From assembly GCF_004402595.1 (NCBI RefSeq), contig NZ_SOFY01000011.1:1-64000 (forward strand): 64,000 nt of DNA, written 5' to 3'. Origin of the DNA: Cryobacterium shii. GTDB lineage: Bacteria > Actinomycetota > Actinomycetes > Actinomycetales > Microbacteriaceae. Under the pieces are notes generated by a model. It did no database searches. It was not told the DNA's origin and saw only the letters and a program-made list of their open reading frames with translations. Positions 12,696 to 23,124 of this stretch are shown piece after piece; position 1 is the stretch's first letter; each line of letters begins with the position of its first letter. The position numbers and the translations under genes are program-made.

Positions 12696-14008
12696 CGGTT
12701 CTCTCCCGTCAGCGCTGTGTTGGCCGGCGAGGCCGCGTTGGCCGGCGAGCCGGCATGGTCGCCGTGGGCGAAGGACAGCACGATTCCGATGGCGCCCAGC
12801 GTCGACAGCAGGGCTGTGCCGCCGGACGAGACCAGCGGGAGCGGCACGCCGAGAACGGGGAACACGCCGAGGACCACGCCGATGTTGACGAACGCCTGGC
12901 CGATCAGCCAGACCATGACGGCCGCGGTGGAGACCCTGGCCTGCATGCTCACGCTGGTGCGCATGATCCGCAGGAACGCGAACGCCAGGAGGATGAACAT
13001 GGCCAGCACCACGATCGCGCCGATCAGGCCGAGCTCCTCGCCGATGATGGCGAAGATATAGTCGTTGTCGGCGGCGGGCAGCCAGGACCACTTCGCTTTG
13101 GAGTTGCCGAGCCCCACGCCGAACACTCCCCCGTTGGCGAGGGCCCAGGTACCGTGCAACGGCTGCCAGCAGGCGGCCGAGATGGGGCCGTCGACCGCGT
13201 CGCAGCCGTCACCGAGGAAGCTCAGGATGCGCGTCATCCGGTTGGAGCTGGTCAACGCCATCAGGAGAGCGAGCACGGCACCGACCCCGAGCGGAAGGCC
13301 CAGCATGCGCAGGCGCACCCCGGCGAAGAAGAGCGCGCCGAAGAGGATGCCCGCCATGATCATGACGGTGCCGAGGTCCCCGCCGATCAGGACCAGCATG
13401 ACGGCGCCGCCGCCCACGCCGAAGACGGGGATGTAGACGTGGCGCCAGTCGTCGAGCTTGTTCTGCTTCTGGGACAAGATCATGCCGAGCCAGATGACCA
13501 GGGCCAGCTTGATGCCCTCGGAGGGCTGGAACTGGATCCCGCCGATGGAGAGCCAATTGGTGTTGCCGGCCACTTCGATGCCGAGCGGCGTGAACACTAC
13601 CAGGCACTGGAGCAGGCAGGAGATGATCAGCGCCGGCCAGGAGACGCGCCGCCAGAACTTGAGCGGCAGCCGGCTGATCAGCAACATCAGGGGCACCCCG
13701 ATCAGGGCGAACCCGCCCTGGCGCAGCACTGTGCCGAAGAACCCGGTGTTCTCCAGGTAGGAGTCCACCGAGGAGGACGAGAGCACCATGACCAGTCCGA
13801 ACACGATCAGGAACAGGGTCGTGCCCAGCAGCAGGAAGTAGCTGGCGGACTCGGCGTGCAGGACCCGGCCGAGATGGATGCGGGCGGCGTGCCCCGCGTC
13901 CTCGGCCTCCGGAGCGGGTCCCGCAGCATGGGGCCCCGCCGTCCGGGTGGCGGCGGTCGCCGCGGCCAGGTCAGGCCTGGGCGCGCGGGTCCGAGGCGGA
14001 GTCGCCAC
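12692..14008 (-). CDS. ftsW: Peptidoglycan glycosyltransferase FtsW
   Basis: SEDS-family multi-pass membrane glycosyltransferase that polymerises septal lipid II with FtsI. The 438-aa protein has a roughly 50-residue Ala/Pro-rich N-terminus, then about ten hydrophobic segments, with SEDS signatures such as WLSIGGIQFQPSEGIKLA and VFPVLGVPLPLVSSGGTALL. GTG at 14008 is preferred over TTG at 14023 because GGAGGTGATC lies directly before it with a 7-nt spacer and the TTG lies at the edge of this ribosome-binding site. It overlaps the end of murD by 38 bp. Confidence 0.94.
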   Translation of the reverse strand: MATPPRTRAPRPDLAAATAATRTAGPHAAGPAPEAEDAGHAARIHLGRVLHAESASYFLLLGTTLFLIVFGLVMVLSSSSVDSYLENTGFFGTVLRQGGFALIGVPLMLLISRLPLKFWRRVSWPALIISCLLQCLVVFTPLGIEVAGNTNWLSIGGIQFQPSEGIKLALVIWLGMILSQKQNKLDDWRHVYIPVFGVGGGAVMLVLIGGDLGTVMIMAGILFGALFFAGVRLRMLGLPLGVGAVLALLMALTSSNRMTRILSFLGDGCDAVDGPISAACWQPLHGTWALANGGVFGVGLGNSKAKWSWLPAADNDYIFAIIGEELGLIGAIVVLAMFILLAFAFLRIMRTSVSMQARVSTAAVMVWLIGQAFVNIGVVLGVFPVLGVPLPLVSSGGTALLSTLGAIGIVLSFAHGDHAGSPANAASPANTALTGENR

Positions 14009-15533
14009 CCCGATCACCTCCAAGATATTCGTGCACGGCTTCGGCGAACAACCGGCCGCGCTGGGCGTAGTCGGTGAACTGGTCCATGGATGCGGCGGCC
14101 GGCGCGAGGAGCACGACGTCGCCGGTTTCGGCGAGGTCGGCCGCCAGCCGCACGGCCTCCGGCATGACCTGACCAGTGTCGTCGGCCTCGATCTCGAACA
14201 CCCGCAGCTCGGGCGCGTGTCGCCGGAATGCGTCGCGCAGCACGGAACGGTCGACTCCGATGATGACGGCGCCCCGCAGGTGCCCGACGTGGCCGGCCAC
14301 CAGCTGGTCGATGTCGACGCCCTTGAGCAGGCCTCCGACGAGCCAGACGACGGAGTCGAACGCGGTCAGTGACGCGTCGGCCGCGTGCGGGTTGGTGGCC
14401 TTCGAATCGTCGATCCAGCGGATGCCGGCGGCCTCGGCCACGATCTCGATCCGGTGCGCGTCGAGCCTGAAGTCTTCGAGCGCGTCGTGGATGACCGCGG
14501 CGGGCACGCCGAAGGACCGGGCGAGGGCGCTGGCCGCGAGGATGTCGGCGAGGAGGTGCGGCGCACTGAGCCCGTTGGCGCGGAGGTCTTGCACGGTGGT
14601 GATCTCCACGGCCGTCTCGTGCCGGTCCTCGTGGAACGCGCGGTCGCAGAGGATTCCGTCCACGATGCCGAGGTCGCTGGGACCGGGCACACCGAGGCCG
14701 AAGCCGATCGCCCGAGCCCCCTCGACGACGTCGGCGTCCTCGACCATGCGCATCGTGGCGGCATCCGCCTTGTTGTAGACGCAGGCCGACTTCGTGTTCG
14801 CGTAGACCGTGGCTTTCGCGTCGCGGTACGCCTTGGCCGAGCCGTGCCAGTCGAGGTGGTCGTCGGCGATGTTCAGGCAGACGCTGGCCCAGGGCACGAG
14901 CGCTCCCGGACCGGTGCGGGGCAGGTGGTGCAGCTGGTAACTGGAGAGCTCGACCACGAGCACGTCCCAGCCCTGCGGGTCGCGCACGGCGTCGAGCACG
15001 GGCACGCCGATGTTGCCGCAGGGCGCCACCCGGTGGCCTGCTGCGGCGAGCATGGTGGCGGTGAGCTGCACCGTGGTGGTCTTACCGTTGGTGCCGGTGA
15101 CGAGGATCCATTCGGCCGGGGCACCGACCTTGTCCCGCAGGCGCCAGGCCAGCTCGATGTCACCCCAGACCGGGATGCCGGCGGTCGCAGCCCAGAGCAG
15201 TAGCGGGTGGTCGGGGTGGAAGCCCGGCGATGCGATCAGCACGTCCGGCCGGTGCTCGATCAGTTCGGCGGGCACGGTGGCCGGGGCGGCCTGCACGAGG
15301 CCCGCCCCGATCACGTCGAGCAGGCGGATGGTCTGCTCCGGTGCCGTCCCGGCCACGACGAGCACCTCGGCGCCGAGTTCGGCGAGGGTGTCCGCGGCCG
15401 CGAAGCCGGTGACGCCCAGGCCGAGCACGCCCACCCGCAGGCCGGACCAGTCGGAGTGCCAGCTGGTCAGGCCGTCCAGGCGCGCGGCATCCGCTGCGGC
15501 GGGCGAGGCGCCGCCGGAGTGTCTTCCGGTCAC
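13971..15533 (-). CDS. murD: UDP-MurNAc-L-Ala--D-Glu ligase
   Basis: Adds D-Glu to UDP-MurNAc-L-Ala. The 520-aa sequence has the N-terminal Rossmann motif VGVLGLGVTGFAAADTL, ATP loop TGTNGKTTTVQLT, NIADDHLDWH and the C-terminal WIDDSKATNPHAADASL and LVGGLLKGVD segments. GTG at 15533 shares one base with the mraY stop (TAGTG). An ATG 15 nt upstream is possible but also lacks a clear ribosome-binding site. It carries a roughly 25-residue Ser/Ala-rich N-terminal extension before LDGLTSWHSDWSG. Confidence 0.94.
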   Translation of the reverse strand: MTGRHSGGASPAAADAARLDGLTSWHSDWSGLRVGVLGLGVTGFAAADTLAELGAEVLVVAGTAPEQTIRLLDVIGAGLVQAAPATVPAELIEHRPDVLIASPGFHPDHPLLLWAATAGIPVWGDIELAWRLRDKVGAPAEWILVTGTNGKTTTVQLTATMLAAAGHRVAPCGNIGVPVLDAVRDPQGWDVLVVELSSYQLHHLPRTGPGALVPWASVCLNIADDHLDWHGSAKAYRDAKATVYANTKSACVYNKADAATMRMVEDADVVEGARAIGFGLGVPGPSDLGIVDGILCDRAFHEDRHETAVEITTVQDLRANGLSAPHLLADILAASALARSFGVPAAVIHDALEDFRLDAHRIEIVAEAAGIRWIDDSKATNPHAADASLTAFDSVVWLVGGLLKGVDIDQLVAGHVGHLRGAVIIGVDRSVLRDAFRRHAPELRVFEIEADDTGQVMPEAVRLAADLAETGDVVLLAPAAASMDQFTDYAQRGRLFAEAVHEYLGGDRGGDSASDPRAQA

Positions 15534-16624
15534 TAGCTGGCCAGCCATTCGAGGTAGAACGACCCGACGCCCGCGGCCACCAGGAGGCCGCCGATGATCC
15601 AGAAGCGCACCACGACGGTGACTTCGGCCCAGCCCTTGAGCTCGAAGTGATGGTGGATCGGGCTCATCAGGAAAATGCGTTTGCCGCGGGTGAGTTTGAA
15701 GTAGGCGCGCTGCACGATGACGGAGCCGGCCTCGAACACGAACAGCCCGCCGATCAGCACTAGGAGCAGCTCGGTGCGGCTGAGGATGGCCAGGGCGGCC
15801 AGGGCGCCGCCGATGGCGAGTGACCCGGTGTCGCCGAGGAAGATCTTCGCCGGCGACGTGTTGTACCAGAGGAAGCCGATCAGGCCGCCGACGATGGCCG
15901 CCGACACGATCGCCAGGTCGAGCGGGTCGCGCACGTCGTAGGAGCGGTAGAGGTCGGCGACGTCCGCTCCCCCGAACCGGGCCTGGTTGGACTGCCAGAA
16001 ACCGATCACGATGAAGGCGCCGATCGAGAGGATCGAGGAACCGGTGGCGAGGCCGTCGAGCCCGTCGGTGACGTTGACGCTGTTGGAGGTGGCCGCCACG
16101 ATCAGGCAGATCCAGATCACGAAGAGGATGGTGCCGATGATGGCGCCGAGCTGCATGAAGTCCAGCGGCAGGTCCCGCAGCAGCGAGATTTTCGTCGACG
16201 CCGGCGTCACCCCGTTGATGTTCGGGAACTGGATCGAGAGGAGGGCGAAGGTGCTCGCCACGATGACCTGCCCGATGACCTTGGCCCAGCCGCCGAGACC
16301 GAGGCTGCGCTGGTTGCGGGTCTTGAGGAAGTCGTCGATGAAACCGACGAAGCCGAGGCCCACCATCATGAATAGCACCAGCAGCGGCGACATCGGGATG
16401 TGGCTCCCGGTGATCCACATGGCCGAGAAGTAGCTGATCACGGTGCCGAGGATGATGATGATGCCGCCCATGGTGGCGGTGCCGCGTTTGGCGTGGTGGC
16501 TCTGCGGCCCGTCGTCGCGGATGAACTGCCCCCAGCCCAGCTTCTTGAACAGCCGGATGAACAGTGGCGTGAACGCCAGGGTGAAGACGAGGGAGAAGGC
16601 TCCGGCCATCAGCAGTGCTCTCAT
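15533..16624 (-). CDS. mraY: Phospho-MurNAc-pentapeptide transferase
   Basis: Integral membrane enzyme that transfers phospho-MurNAc-pentapeptide to undecaprenyl phosphate, forming lipid I. The 363-aa protein has about ten membrane segments and the signatures [46 protein letters not shown] and [12 protein letters not shown] at 16624 overlaps the murF stop by 4 bp (ATGA), which fixes the start and shows coupling. An upstream in-frame start at 16633 is less likely. Confidence 0.96.
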   Translation of the reverse strand: MRALLMAGAFSLVFTLAFTPLFIRLFKKLGWGQFIRDDGPQSHHAKRGTATMGGIIIILGTVISYFSAMWITGSHIPMSPLLVLFMMVGLGFVGFIDDFLKTRNQRSLGLGGWAKVIGQVIVASTFALLSIQFPNINGVTPASTKISLLRDLPLDFMQLGAIIGTILFVIWICLIVAATSNSVNVTDGLDGLATGSSILSIGAFIVIGFWQSNQARFGGADVADLYRSYDVRDPLDLAIVSAAIVGGLIGFLWYNTSPAKIFLGDTGSLAIGGALAALAILSRTELLLVLIGGLFVFEAGSVIVQRAYFKLTRGKRIFLMSPIHHHFELKGWAEVTVVVRFWIIGGLLVAAGVGSFYLEWLAS

Positions 16625-18033
16625 GAGAACCACTCTCCGAGCCGGTCGCCGAGAAAGCGCAGGCCGGCGGAATTGGACGATTTGACCAGCACAGTGTCTC
16701 CCGGTCGCACCGTCTTCGTCAGCAGGTCGAAGGCCTCGTCCGACGACTCGACGAACGCCGACTCCCCGTCCCAGGATCCTTCGTTGATCGTGCTGATGTG
16801 CATGCGCCGCGCGCCGCGGCCCACGACGACGAGCTGGGAGATGTTCAGCCGCACGGCCATCAGGCCGATCCGGTCATGCTCTTCGCCGGCCAGCTCGCCC
16901 AGTTCGCTCATCTCGCCGAGGACGGCGAAGGTGCGCTGCCCGGGGGCGGCGATCTGGGCGAGTGTCTTCAGCGCGGCGGTCATCGAGTCGGGGCTCGCGT
17001 TGTAGGCGTCGTTGATCACGGTCACGCCCTCACGCCCACCCATCACCTGCATCCGCCAGCGCTCGGCGGTCTGCACGGATTCAAGGGCGGAGACGATGTC
17101 GTCGATCCCGACGCCGAGGAGTTCGGCGGCGGCCGCGGCGGCCAGTGCGTTCATCACGTGGTGCTCGCCGAGCACCTGGAAGGACACCGGCCGTGACTCC
17201 CCCGAGGCCAGCTGCAGGGTGAAGGTGGTGCCGGTCGCGGTCCCGTGCACGTCGGTGGCGCGCACGCCCTCGTCGCAGTACTGGCCGAACCAGACGATCC
17301 GGGCCGCGGTGGCGGCGGCCATCCCGGCGACGCGCGGGTCGTCGGCGTTCAGCACGGCGACATCCGTGGCCAGCAGGTCGGTGACCATCTCGGTCTTGGC
17401 CAGGACGGTGGCCTCGATGCCGCCGAACTCGCCCGCGTGGGCGAGGCCGACCTTGAGCACGATGCCGATGTCGGGACGGGCCATCCTGATCAGCCGGGCG
17501 ATCTCGCCGACGGCGCTCGCACCCATTTCGGCCACGAGGAATCGGGTGTCCATCGTGAGTTCGAGCATGGTCAGCGGCGCGCCGACCTCGTTGTTGAAGG
17601 AGGCCCGGGCGGCGACGGTGGGCCCGACCCGTTCGAGCACGGCCCGGATCAGGTTCTTGGTGGTGGTCTTGCCGTTCGAGCCGGTGACGCCGACGATCTT
17701 CAGGTTGCCGGCGGCACGCACGCGGAGCACGACCTCGGTGGCCAGGTCGCCCAGCGCCACCACGGCGTCGGCGACGACGATCTGGGCCACGGGCAGGTCC
17801 AGGCGCCGTTCGACGATCAAAAGCGCCGCGCCCTGCCCGGCGGCGGACGGGGCGAAGAGGTGGCCGTCGGTCACGTCCCCGGGCTTGGCCACGAAGATCG
17901 AACCGGGCACGGATTCGCGCGAGTCGGTGTGCACCGTGCCGTCGACGACGGACTCGGCGGTCAGCGCGCTGCCGTCGAGGTGGAGGACCCCGGAGACGGC
18001 CGCGGCGATCTCGGTCAGGGTGAGGGCGATCAT
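16621..18033 (-). CDS. murF: UDP-MurNAc-tripeptide--D-Ala-D-Ala ligase
   Basis: Adds D-Ala-D-Ala to the UDP-MurNAc tripeptide. The 470-aa protein shows the N-terminal substrate domain, the ATP loop [29 protein letters not shown], and the C-terminal [15 protein letters not shown] and [10 protein letters not shown] motifs. Its ATG directly abuts the murE stop (18034). Together with murE, mraY and murD it forms one coupled translation unit. Confidence 0.95.
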   Translation of the reverse strand: MIALTLTEIAAAVSGVLHLDGSALTAESVVDGTVHTDSRESVPGSIFVAKPGDVTDGHLFAPSAAGQGAALLIVERRLDLPVAQIVVADAVVALGDLATEVVLRVRAAGNLKIVGVTGSNGKTTTKNLIRAVLERVGPTVAARASFNNEVGAPLTMLELTMDTRFLVAEMGASAVGEIARLIRMARPDIGIVLKVGLAHAGEFGGIEATVLAKTEMVTDLLATDVAVLNADDPRVAGMAAATAARIVWFGQYCDEGVRATDVHGTATGTTFTLQLASGESRPVSFQVLGEHHVMNALAAAAAAELLGVGIDDIVSALESVQTAERWRMQVMGGREGVTVINDAYNASPDSMTAALKTLAQIAAPGQRTFAVLGEMSELGELAGEEHDRIGLMAVRLNISQLVVVGRGARRMHISTINEGSWDGESAFVESSDEAFDLLTKTVRPGDTVLVKSSNSAGLRFLGDRLGEWFS

Positions 18034-19578
18034 CTACAGCCACCCGGCTTCGCGCAGCGCCTGGCGGGAATCGTCCCTGGCGGAGTACGGAATCTTGACG
18101 CCGGCGACTTCGTGATAATTTTCATGCCCTGGTCCCGCGTACAAGATCGCGTCGCCTTCTTTCGCTAGTGAGAGTGCCGTGCGGAACGCCGTGCGGGGAT
18201 CCGCGACCTCGTAGAACTCCCCGTCGGGGACGGCTTCCCTGGCTGCTGCCAGGAGCGTGGCACGGATGGCCGCGGGGTCTTCGAACCGCGGGTGGAAGTC
18301 TGTGACGACCACGATGTCCGACCCGCGCGCCGCGATGGCGCCCATGTCGGTGCGCTTGGTGGTGTCGCGGTCGCCGTCGGCCCCGAACACCATGATCAGG
18401 CGGCCGGGCGTGAACTTGCGGATGGCGGCCAGGGTGTTCAGGAACGCATCCGGGCTGTGGCCGTAGTCGATGTAGACGAGCGGGCCCGCGTCGCCCGAGA
18501 TGCGCTCGGCCCGACCGGGGATGTAGACGTCGATGCCGCCGTCGCGGTCGAGCGTGTGCGCGATGGCCTCGAGGTCGTAGCCGGATTCGACCAGCAGCAG
18601 GATGGCGAGGGCCGCGTTGGCGGCCATGAACCAGCCGACCAGGGGAACCCGGGTCTGCAGCCGACGGCCTTCCGGGCCCTCGAGCAGGAACTCGGTGTAG
18701 AGCGCGCTCTCGTCGACGATGCTCATGTGCCAGTCGGCGTCGACCGCGGGGTTGCTGCTGAGGGTGGTGACCGGGATGCGGCACTCCTCGACGATCCGGC
18801 GACCCCAGCCGGAGTCCACCGTGATCACGCCGCGGCGGGAGCGGTCGGGCTGGAAGAGCTCGAGCTTGGCCTGGAAGTACTCGTCCAGGCCGGCATAGTC
18901 GTCGAGGTGGTCGTGGCTCAGGTTGGTGAACCCGGCCACGTCGAAGACGAGGCCGTCGACCCGGTGGCGGCTGAGCGCCTGCGCCGACACCTCGATGGCG
19001 ACGGCCCGAACCTCGGCCTCGCGCATCCGTGCCAGCAGCGCGTGCAGTTCGGTGGCTTCCGGGGTGGTCAGGGCGCTCACGACGGCCAGCTCGCCGATGC
19101 GGCGTTCGGCGGTCGAGGTGAGCCCGGACACGACGCCCAGCTGATTCAGGATGGCGAAGAGCAGGTAGACCACGCTGGTCTTGCCGTTCGTGCCGGTGAC
19201 GGCGAAGAGCGTCGCCGGGTTGTCCTCCGTGCGGTAGATCCAGGCGGCGACGGCTCCCAGCGCGGCGCGCGCGTCGGGGGTCGCCAGGATGGGGAGGCCG
19301 CTGCCGGCGGCGAGGAGCGCGCCGGCCTCATCGGTCAGGATGGCGACGGCGCCGGCCTCGCGGGCGGCCGCGGCGAAGGACGCGCCATGGCTGGCCCGTC
19401 CGGGTACGCCGACGTAGAGGTCTCCGGGCTGCACGGTGCGCGAACTCAGGCTGACGCCGGTGACCTCGAGGCCATCCACGTCGCCGCGCAAATAAAGTTC
19501 GAATTCATCGACCAGTCCCGACAACGATCTGGGGACCGGATGCTGAGGACGGAGAGCCGAGGGTGCCAATTCGGTCAC
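18034..19578 (-). CDS. murE: UDP-MurNAc-dipeptide:amino acid ligase with atypical specificity motif
   Basis: Adds the third residue of the stem peptide. The 514-aa protein has the Mur ATP loop VTGTNGKTSVVYLL, the TTPEATELHALL stretch and SHDHLDDYAGLDEY. At residues 427-431, where meso-diaminopimelate or lysine enzymes carry DNPR or DNPx, it reads DFHPR (VVVTDFHPRFEDPAAI). In Microbacteriaceae with B-type peptidoglycan, residue 3 is often homoserine, ornithine, lysine or diaminobutyrate, so the changed motif probably reflects specificity; the actual substrate is not known from sequence. GTG at 19578 is chosen. Lies 14 bp after ftsI. Confidence 0.9.
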   Translation of the reverse strand: MTELAPSALRPQHPVPRSLSGLVDEFELYLRGDVDGLEVTGVSLSSRTVQPGDLYVGVPGRASHGASFAAAAREAGAVAILTDEAGALLAAGSGLPILATPDARAALGAVAAWIYRTEDNPATLFAVTGTNGKTSVVYLLFAILNQLGVVSGLTSTAERRIGELAVVSALTTPEATELHALLARMREAEVRAVAIEVSAQALSRHRVDGLVFDVAGFTNLSHDHLDDYAGLDEYFQAKLELFQPDRSRRGVITVDSGWGRRIVEECRIPVTTLSSNPAVDADWHMSIVDESALYTEFLLEGPEGRRLQTRVPLVGWFMAANAALAILLLVESGYDLEAIAHTLDRDGGIDVYIPGRAERISGDAGPLVYIDYGHSPDAFLNTLAAIRKFTPGRLIMVFGADGDRDTTKRTDMGAIAARGSDIVVVTDFHPRFEDPAAIRATLLAAAREAVPDGEFYEVADPRTAFRTALSLAKEGDAILYAGPGHENYHEVAGVKIPYSARDDSRQALREAGWL

Positions 19579-19592
19579 GGGGGCTCGCTTTC

Positions 19593-21371
19593 TTACCAGG
19601 TACCGGGAAGGGCAGGCGCGGTGGCGCCCGATGGAACCGCCCGGTACTTCTTCAGCACCTGGCTCATGACCTCCTGGAAGACCGGAGCAGATGCCGCCGA
19701 AGAGTTCAGTTTAACAGGATCGGCGAGGCTGACGGACACGACGTACTGCGGATCGTCGGCCGGGGCGAAGCCGGAGACCGACACCAGGTACCCCTTGGTG
19801 TACCCTCCCTGCCCGTCCGGCATCTGCGCCGTGCCGGTCTTGGCGGCCACGCGGTAGCCGGGAATGTTCCACTTCGCGGCCAGCCAGCCCTTCTGGTAGA
19901 CCATCTCGAGCATGTCGGCGGTGTCGCGCGCGGCGGTGGCCGAGATCACCGGTGTCCCGGTCGTCGGCGGGACCTCGGTCATGGTGCCGTCGGCGTGCCG
20001 GCAGCCCGCCACCAGCTGCACGGGCATGCGTACCCCGTTGTTGCCGATCGTCTGGTAGATGCTGGACACCTGCAGTGCCGTGGTCGTCAGACCCTGCCCG
20101 AACATGGTCGCGTACTTGGTCTGGTTGTCCCAGTCCTGCCACGGGTGCAGGATGCCGGAGTCCTCGGCGAGGAAGCCCGATTCGGTGACCGCGCCGATCC
20201 CGAATTTGGTCATGTAGTCGTAGCGCTGCTCATCGCTGATCATCTCGCCGAACTTGGACATCCCGGTATTGGAGGATTCGATCAGCACGCCGGTCAGGGT
20301 GAGGTTCAGGTCGGCGTGGCCGGAGCTATCGTTCACGTTGGCACCGTTCGCCGGGAGGTACCGGTAGGGCGCGACGACCTTGCTGTACGGCGTGGCCACG
20401 CCCGCATCGAGCACGGATGCCGCGGTGAGTGCCTTGAACGTCGAGCCCGGTTCGAAGGAGGCCGTGAACGCCCGCGACCCGCGGTCGTCGGGGTTCGGGG
20501 TGCCGTTGACGTTGTTGGGGTCCACCGAGGGGTAGTCCGCCACAGCCACCAGCTTGCCGGTCTTCACTTCCTGCACGACGACGTTGCCCCACGCCGCCCC
20601 GGTCGCGATGGCCTGCTTGGCCAGCACCTGCTGCACGTACCACTGCAGGTCGGAGTCGATCGTGGTGACGACGTCGCCGCCGTTCTCGGCCTGCCTGGTG
20701 GTCACCGTGCTCTGCGGCAGGCGAACACCGTCGGCGCCCTTCTCGTAGGTCTCGATCCCGTTGCTGCTGGCCAGGCAGGCGTCCTGGCCGAGCTCGAGCC
20801 CGGCCTGCGCCTCCCCCACGGACGACACGAACCCGACCAGGTTGCCGGCGACGGCGCCGTCGGGGTAGACCCGGCTGGGATTCTTCTCGGCGTACATCCA
20901 CGGAATCTCGAGCTTGTCGATGGCCCGGAAGACCGAGACGTCCACCGCGCGGGCGACGAAGGCGTAGTCGGAGTCCTTGTTCTCGGCGAGGGCGTCGGCG
21001 ATGATCTTGAGGATGGCGTCCCCGGACTGCCCGGTGAGGGCGCCGACCTCGGCCGCGGCCTGGGCGACGGTCACGGTCACCTTGCCGGCGTCGGTGGTGC
21101 GTTCGAATTCGGCCGCGTTCCGTGGCGACAGGGTGATGTTGTAGCGCATGACCGTGCCGGCCAGGACCACGCCGTTGGCGTCGACGATGTCGCCGCGGGA
21201 GCCGTAGACGGGTTGCTCGACCGATCGGTTGCCGAGCGAGTCGGCGTTGAGCGTGTCGGCGCGCACGATCTGGATGTCCACCAGCCGGACCACGAACACG
21301 GCGACGAATGCGAACAGCAGCACGACCGTCACTGCGATGCGCCGTCTGCCTGACCGGGTGCTGCTCGCCAC
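19593..21371 (-). CDS. ftsI: Septal peptidoglycan transpeptidase (class B PBP)
   Basis: Cross-links septal peptidoglycan, partner of FtsW. The 592-aa protein has a short basic N-terminus, one membrane segment (about residues 12-32), the PBP dimerisation domain (GSRGDIVDANGVVLA) and the transpeptidase domain with all three motifs: SxxK at Ser310-Lys313 (PGSTFKA), SxN at residues 366-368 (ESSNTGMSK) and KTG at residues 511-513 (AKTGTAQMPDG). GTG start at 21371. No PASTA domain. It follows ftsL by 104 bp. Confidence 0.95.
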   Translation of the reverse strand: MASSTRSGRRRIAVTVVLLFAFVAVFVVRLVDIQIVRADTLNADSLGNRSVEQPVYGSRGDIVDANGVVLAGTVMRYNITLSPRNAAEFERTTDAGKVTVTVAQAAAEVGALTGQSGDAILKIIADALAENKDSDYAFVARAVDVSVFRAIDKLEIPWMYAEKNPSRVYPDGAVAGNLVGFVSSVGEAQAGLELGQDACLASSNGIETYEKGADGVRLPQSTVTTRQAENGGDVVTTIDSDLQWYVQQVLAKQAIATGAAWGNVVVQEVKTGKLVAVADYPSVDPNNVNGTPNPDDRGSRAFTASFEPGSTFKALTAASVLDAGVATPYSKVVAPYRYLPANGANVNDSSGHADLNLTLTGVLIESSNTGMSKFGEMISDEQRYDYMTKFGIGAVTESGFLAEDSGILHPWQDWDNQTKYATMFGQGLTTTALQVSSIYQTIGNNGVRMPVQLVAGCRHADGTMTEVPPTTGTPVISATAARDTADMLEMVYQKGWLAAKWNIPGYRVAAKTGTAQMPDGQGGYTKGYLVSVSGFAPADDPQYVVSVSLADPVKLNSSAASAPVFQEVMSQVLKKYRAVPSGATAPALPGTW

Positions 21372-21475
21372 CTGTGAGTCCTTACTGCGGCCGGGGCCAC
21401 TGGTTTGGCGGGTTCTGGAGGTGAGCGGCGGGCGAGCGTGCTGGAACGAGACCGCGGTCCGGAACAGCCTAACCG

Positions 21476-22078
21476 TTACCGGGTCGCGGGCGTCGGCAGT
21501 CCGTTCGGCGTGGCCGTCGAGGCGACCGGAGCTGCGGCAGGCGCGGCGGCCGGGGCCACCGCGCCGCCCACGCTGGCACCCTGGCCGCTGCCCTGCGGCA
21601 GCTGGGTCACGAGAGGCACCCCGGCGAGGAGGGAGTTGGGCACCAGGCTGGCGGCGCCGCCCTGGCTGCCGGCGGCCGAGGCCGGAGCGCCGAGCACGGC
21701 GCCGTCGGACAGCCGGAGGTAGACCGGGTTGGAGTTGCTGACCATACCGAGGGCCTCCGCGTTGGCCGCGAGGCTCTGCGGCGAGGACGACCGCACGAGG
21801 TCTTCGGTCACGCTCTCCGCGGTGCGCCCGAGTTCGACCTGGCTGGCCTGGAGCCGGGAGACCTCGTAGGCGGACTGGGAGATCCCGACGCTGAGGAGCA
21901 GTTGGGCGAGCACGATCAGTGAGACGCCGGTGACGGCGGAGAGGGCGTAGACGATCTTCGGTCGGGCCCGGCGCTGGCTGCTCGAGGACACGATCTCGAT
22001 GTGGCGGCGTTCCTCCACCGCGGCGGCGGGCTCGGTCGCCCAGTTCGGTCGTGGTGCGCGTGCGAGGTTGTCGCTCAT
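21476..22078 (-). CDS. ftsL: FtsL-like division protein
   Basis: Predicted bitopic membrane protein at the ftsL position, 200 aa. A basic cytoplasmic N-terminus (about 50 residues) is followed by one membrane segment ([23 protein letters not shown]) and a short coiled coil with [16 protein letters not shown], a typical FtsL end. The C-terminal 75 residues are Ala/Gly/Pro/Val-rich low complexity. ATG at 22078 overlaps the rsmH stop by 4 bp (ATGA). FtsL proteins diverge strongly, so the name rests on topology, the NPVYLRL motif and location between rsmH and ftsI. Confidence 0.82.
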   Translation of the reverse strand: MSDNLARAPRPNWATEPAAAVEERRHIEIVSSSSQRRARPKIVYALSAVTGVSLIVLAQLLLSVGISQSAYEVSRLQASQVELGRTAESVTEDLVRSSSPQSLAANAEALGMVSNSNPVYLRLSDGAVLGAPASAAGSQGGAASLVPNSLLAGVPLVTQLPQGSGQGASVGGAVAPAAAPAAAPVASTATPNGLPTPATR

Positions 22079-23061
22079 GCTGCTCTCCTCAGTCGCTCGG
22101 CGGCGCGAAGTCGAACCGACGTGGCACGCGGGTTCATCGCTTTTTCGTCTTCCGAGGCCATTTCGGCGCCGCGGATCAGAAGCTTGAATAGTGGTTTGTG
22201 TTCGGGCAGCTCGACCGGGAGGCCGGCCGGGGCGCTGGAGCTGGAGGCCTTGGCCAGCAGTTTCTTGACGATCCGGTCTTCGAGGGACTGGTAGGCCATG
22301 ACGACGATGCGGCCGCCGACGGAGACCGCATCGAGCGACGCCGGGATCGCGCGTTCGAGCACGGCGAGTTCCTGGTTCACCTCGATGCGCAGCGCCTGAA
22401 AGACCCGTTTCGCCGGGTGGCCGGCGCGCTGGACGACGACCGGGGTGACGGCGGTGATGACGGCGACCAACTGGGCGGAGCGCACGAACGGCGTCGTTTC
22501 CCGAGCTTCGACGATGGCCTTGGCGTAGCGTGCGGCCAGTTTCTCTTCGCCGTACTCGTGGAAGATCCGGCGCAGTTCCTGCTCGCTGTAGGTGGCGAGG
22601 ATGCGCTCGGCGGTCAGGTCGCTGGTGTTGTCCATGCGCATGTCCAGGGGCGCGTCCTTGGAGTAGGAGAACCCGCGCTCGACCCGGTCGAGCTGCAGGG
22701 AGGACACGCCCAGGTCGAAGAGCACACCGGACACCTCCGTGATGCCGAGGCCGGCCAGGGCGTCCTGGATGCCGTCGTAGATGGTGTGCACGAGGTGGAT
22801 CCGGTCGCGGAACGGCTTCAGCCGCTCCTCGGCGATGGCCAGGGCGTCGAGGTCCCGGTCGAGTCCGACCAGGGTCAGCCCGGGGAAGCGCTGCAGGAAC
22901 GCCTCGGCGTGCCCGCCCATGCCGAGGGTGGCGTCGACGAGGACCGCGCCGGGGCGCTCCAGCGCCGGGCCGAGCAACTCGACGCAGCGTTCGAGCAGTA
23001 CTGGGGTGTGGATGTCGTTGATGGCCATAATCCGGGTCAGACCCTGAGTCCTGATCCCCAT
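22075..23061 (-). CDS. rsmH: 16S rRNA (cytosine1402-N4)-methyltransferase
   Basis: SAM-dependent methyltransferase of the ribosomal P-site decoding region. The 328-aa protein has [13 protein letters not shown], the SAM-binding [15 protein letters not shown], the [16 protein letters not shown] motif and [21 protein letters not shown] at 23061 is chosen because AGGA lies 8 nt upstream. ATG at 23028 ([11 protein letters not shown]) is closer to the usual family start but has no ribosome-binding site. It is coupled to ftsL by a 4-bp overlap and follows mraZ by 63 bp. Confidence 0.94.
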   Translation of the reverse strand: MGIRTQGLTRIMAINDIHTPVLLERCVELLGPALERPGAVLVDATLGMGGHAEAFLQRFPGLTLVGLDRDLDALAIAEERLKPFRDRIHLVHTIYDGIQDALAGLGITEVSGVLFDLGVSSLQLDRVERGFSYSKDAPLDMRMDNTSDLTAERILATYSEQELRRIFHEYGEEKLAARYAKAIVEARETTPFVRSAQLVAVITAVTPVVVQRAGHPAKRVFQALRIEVNQELAVLERAIPASLDAVSVGGRIVVMAYQSLEDRIVKKLLAKASSSSAPAGLPVELPEHKPLFKLLIRGAEMASEDEKAMNPRATSVRLRAAERLRRAA

Positions 23062-23124
23062 CCATTCGTTCCTGCCACCGGGGAAGTGTGTCAGGCAGAA
23101 CGGCTGGGAGTCAGGCGCCAGGAG

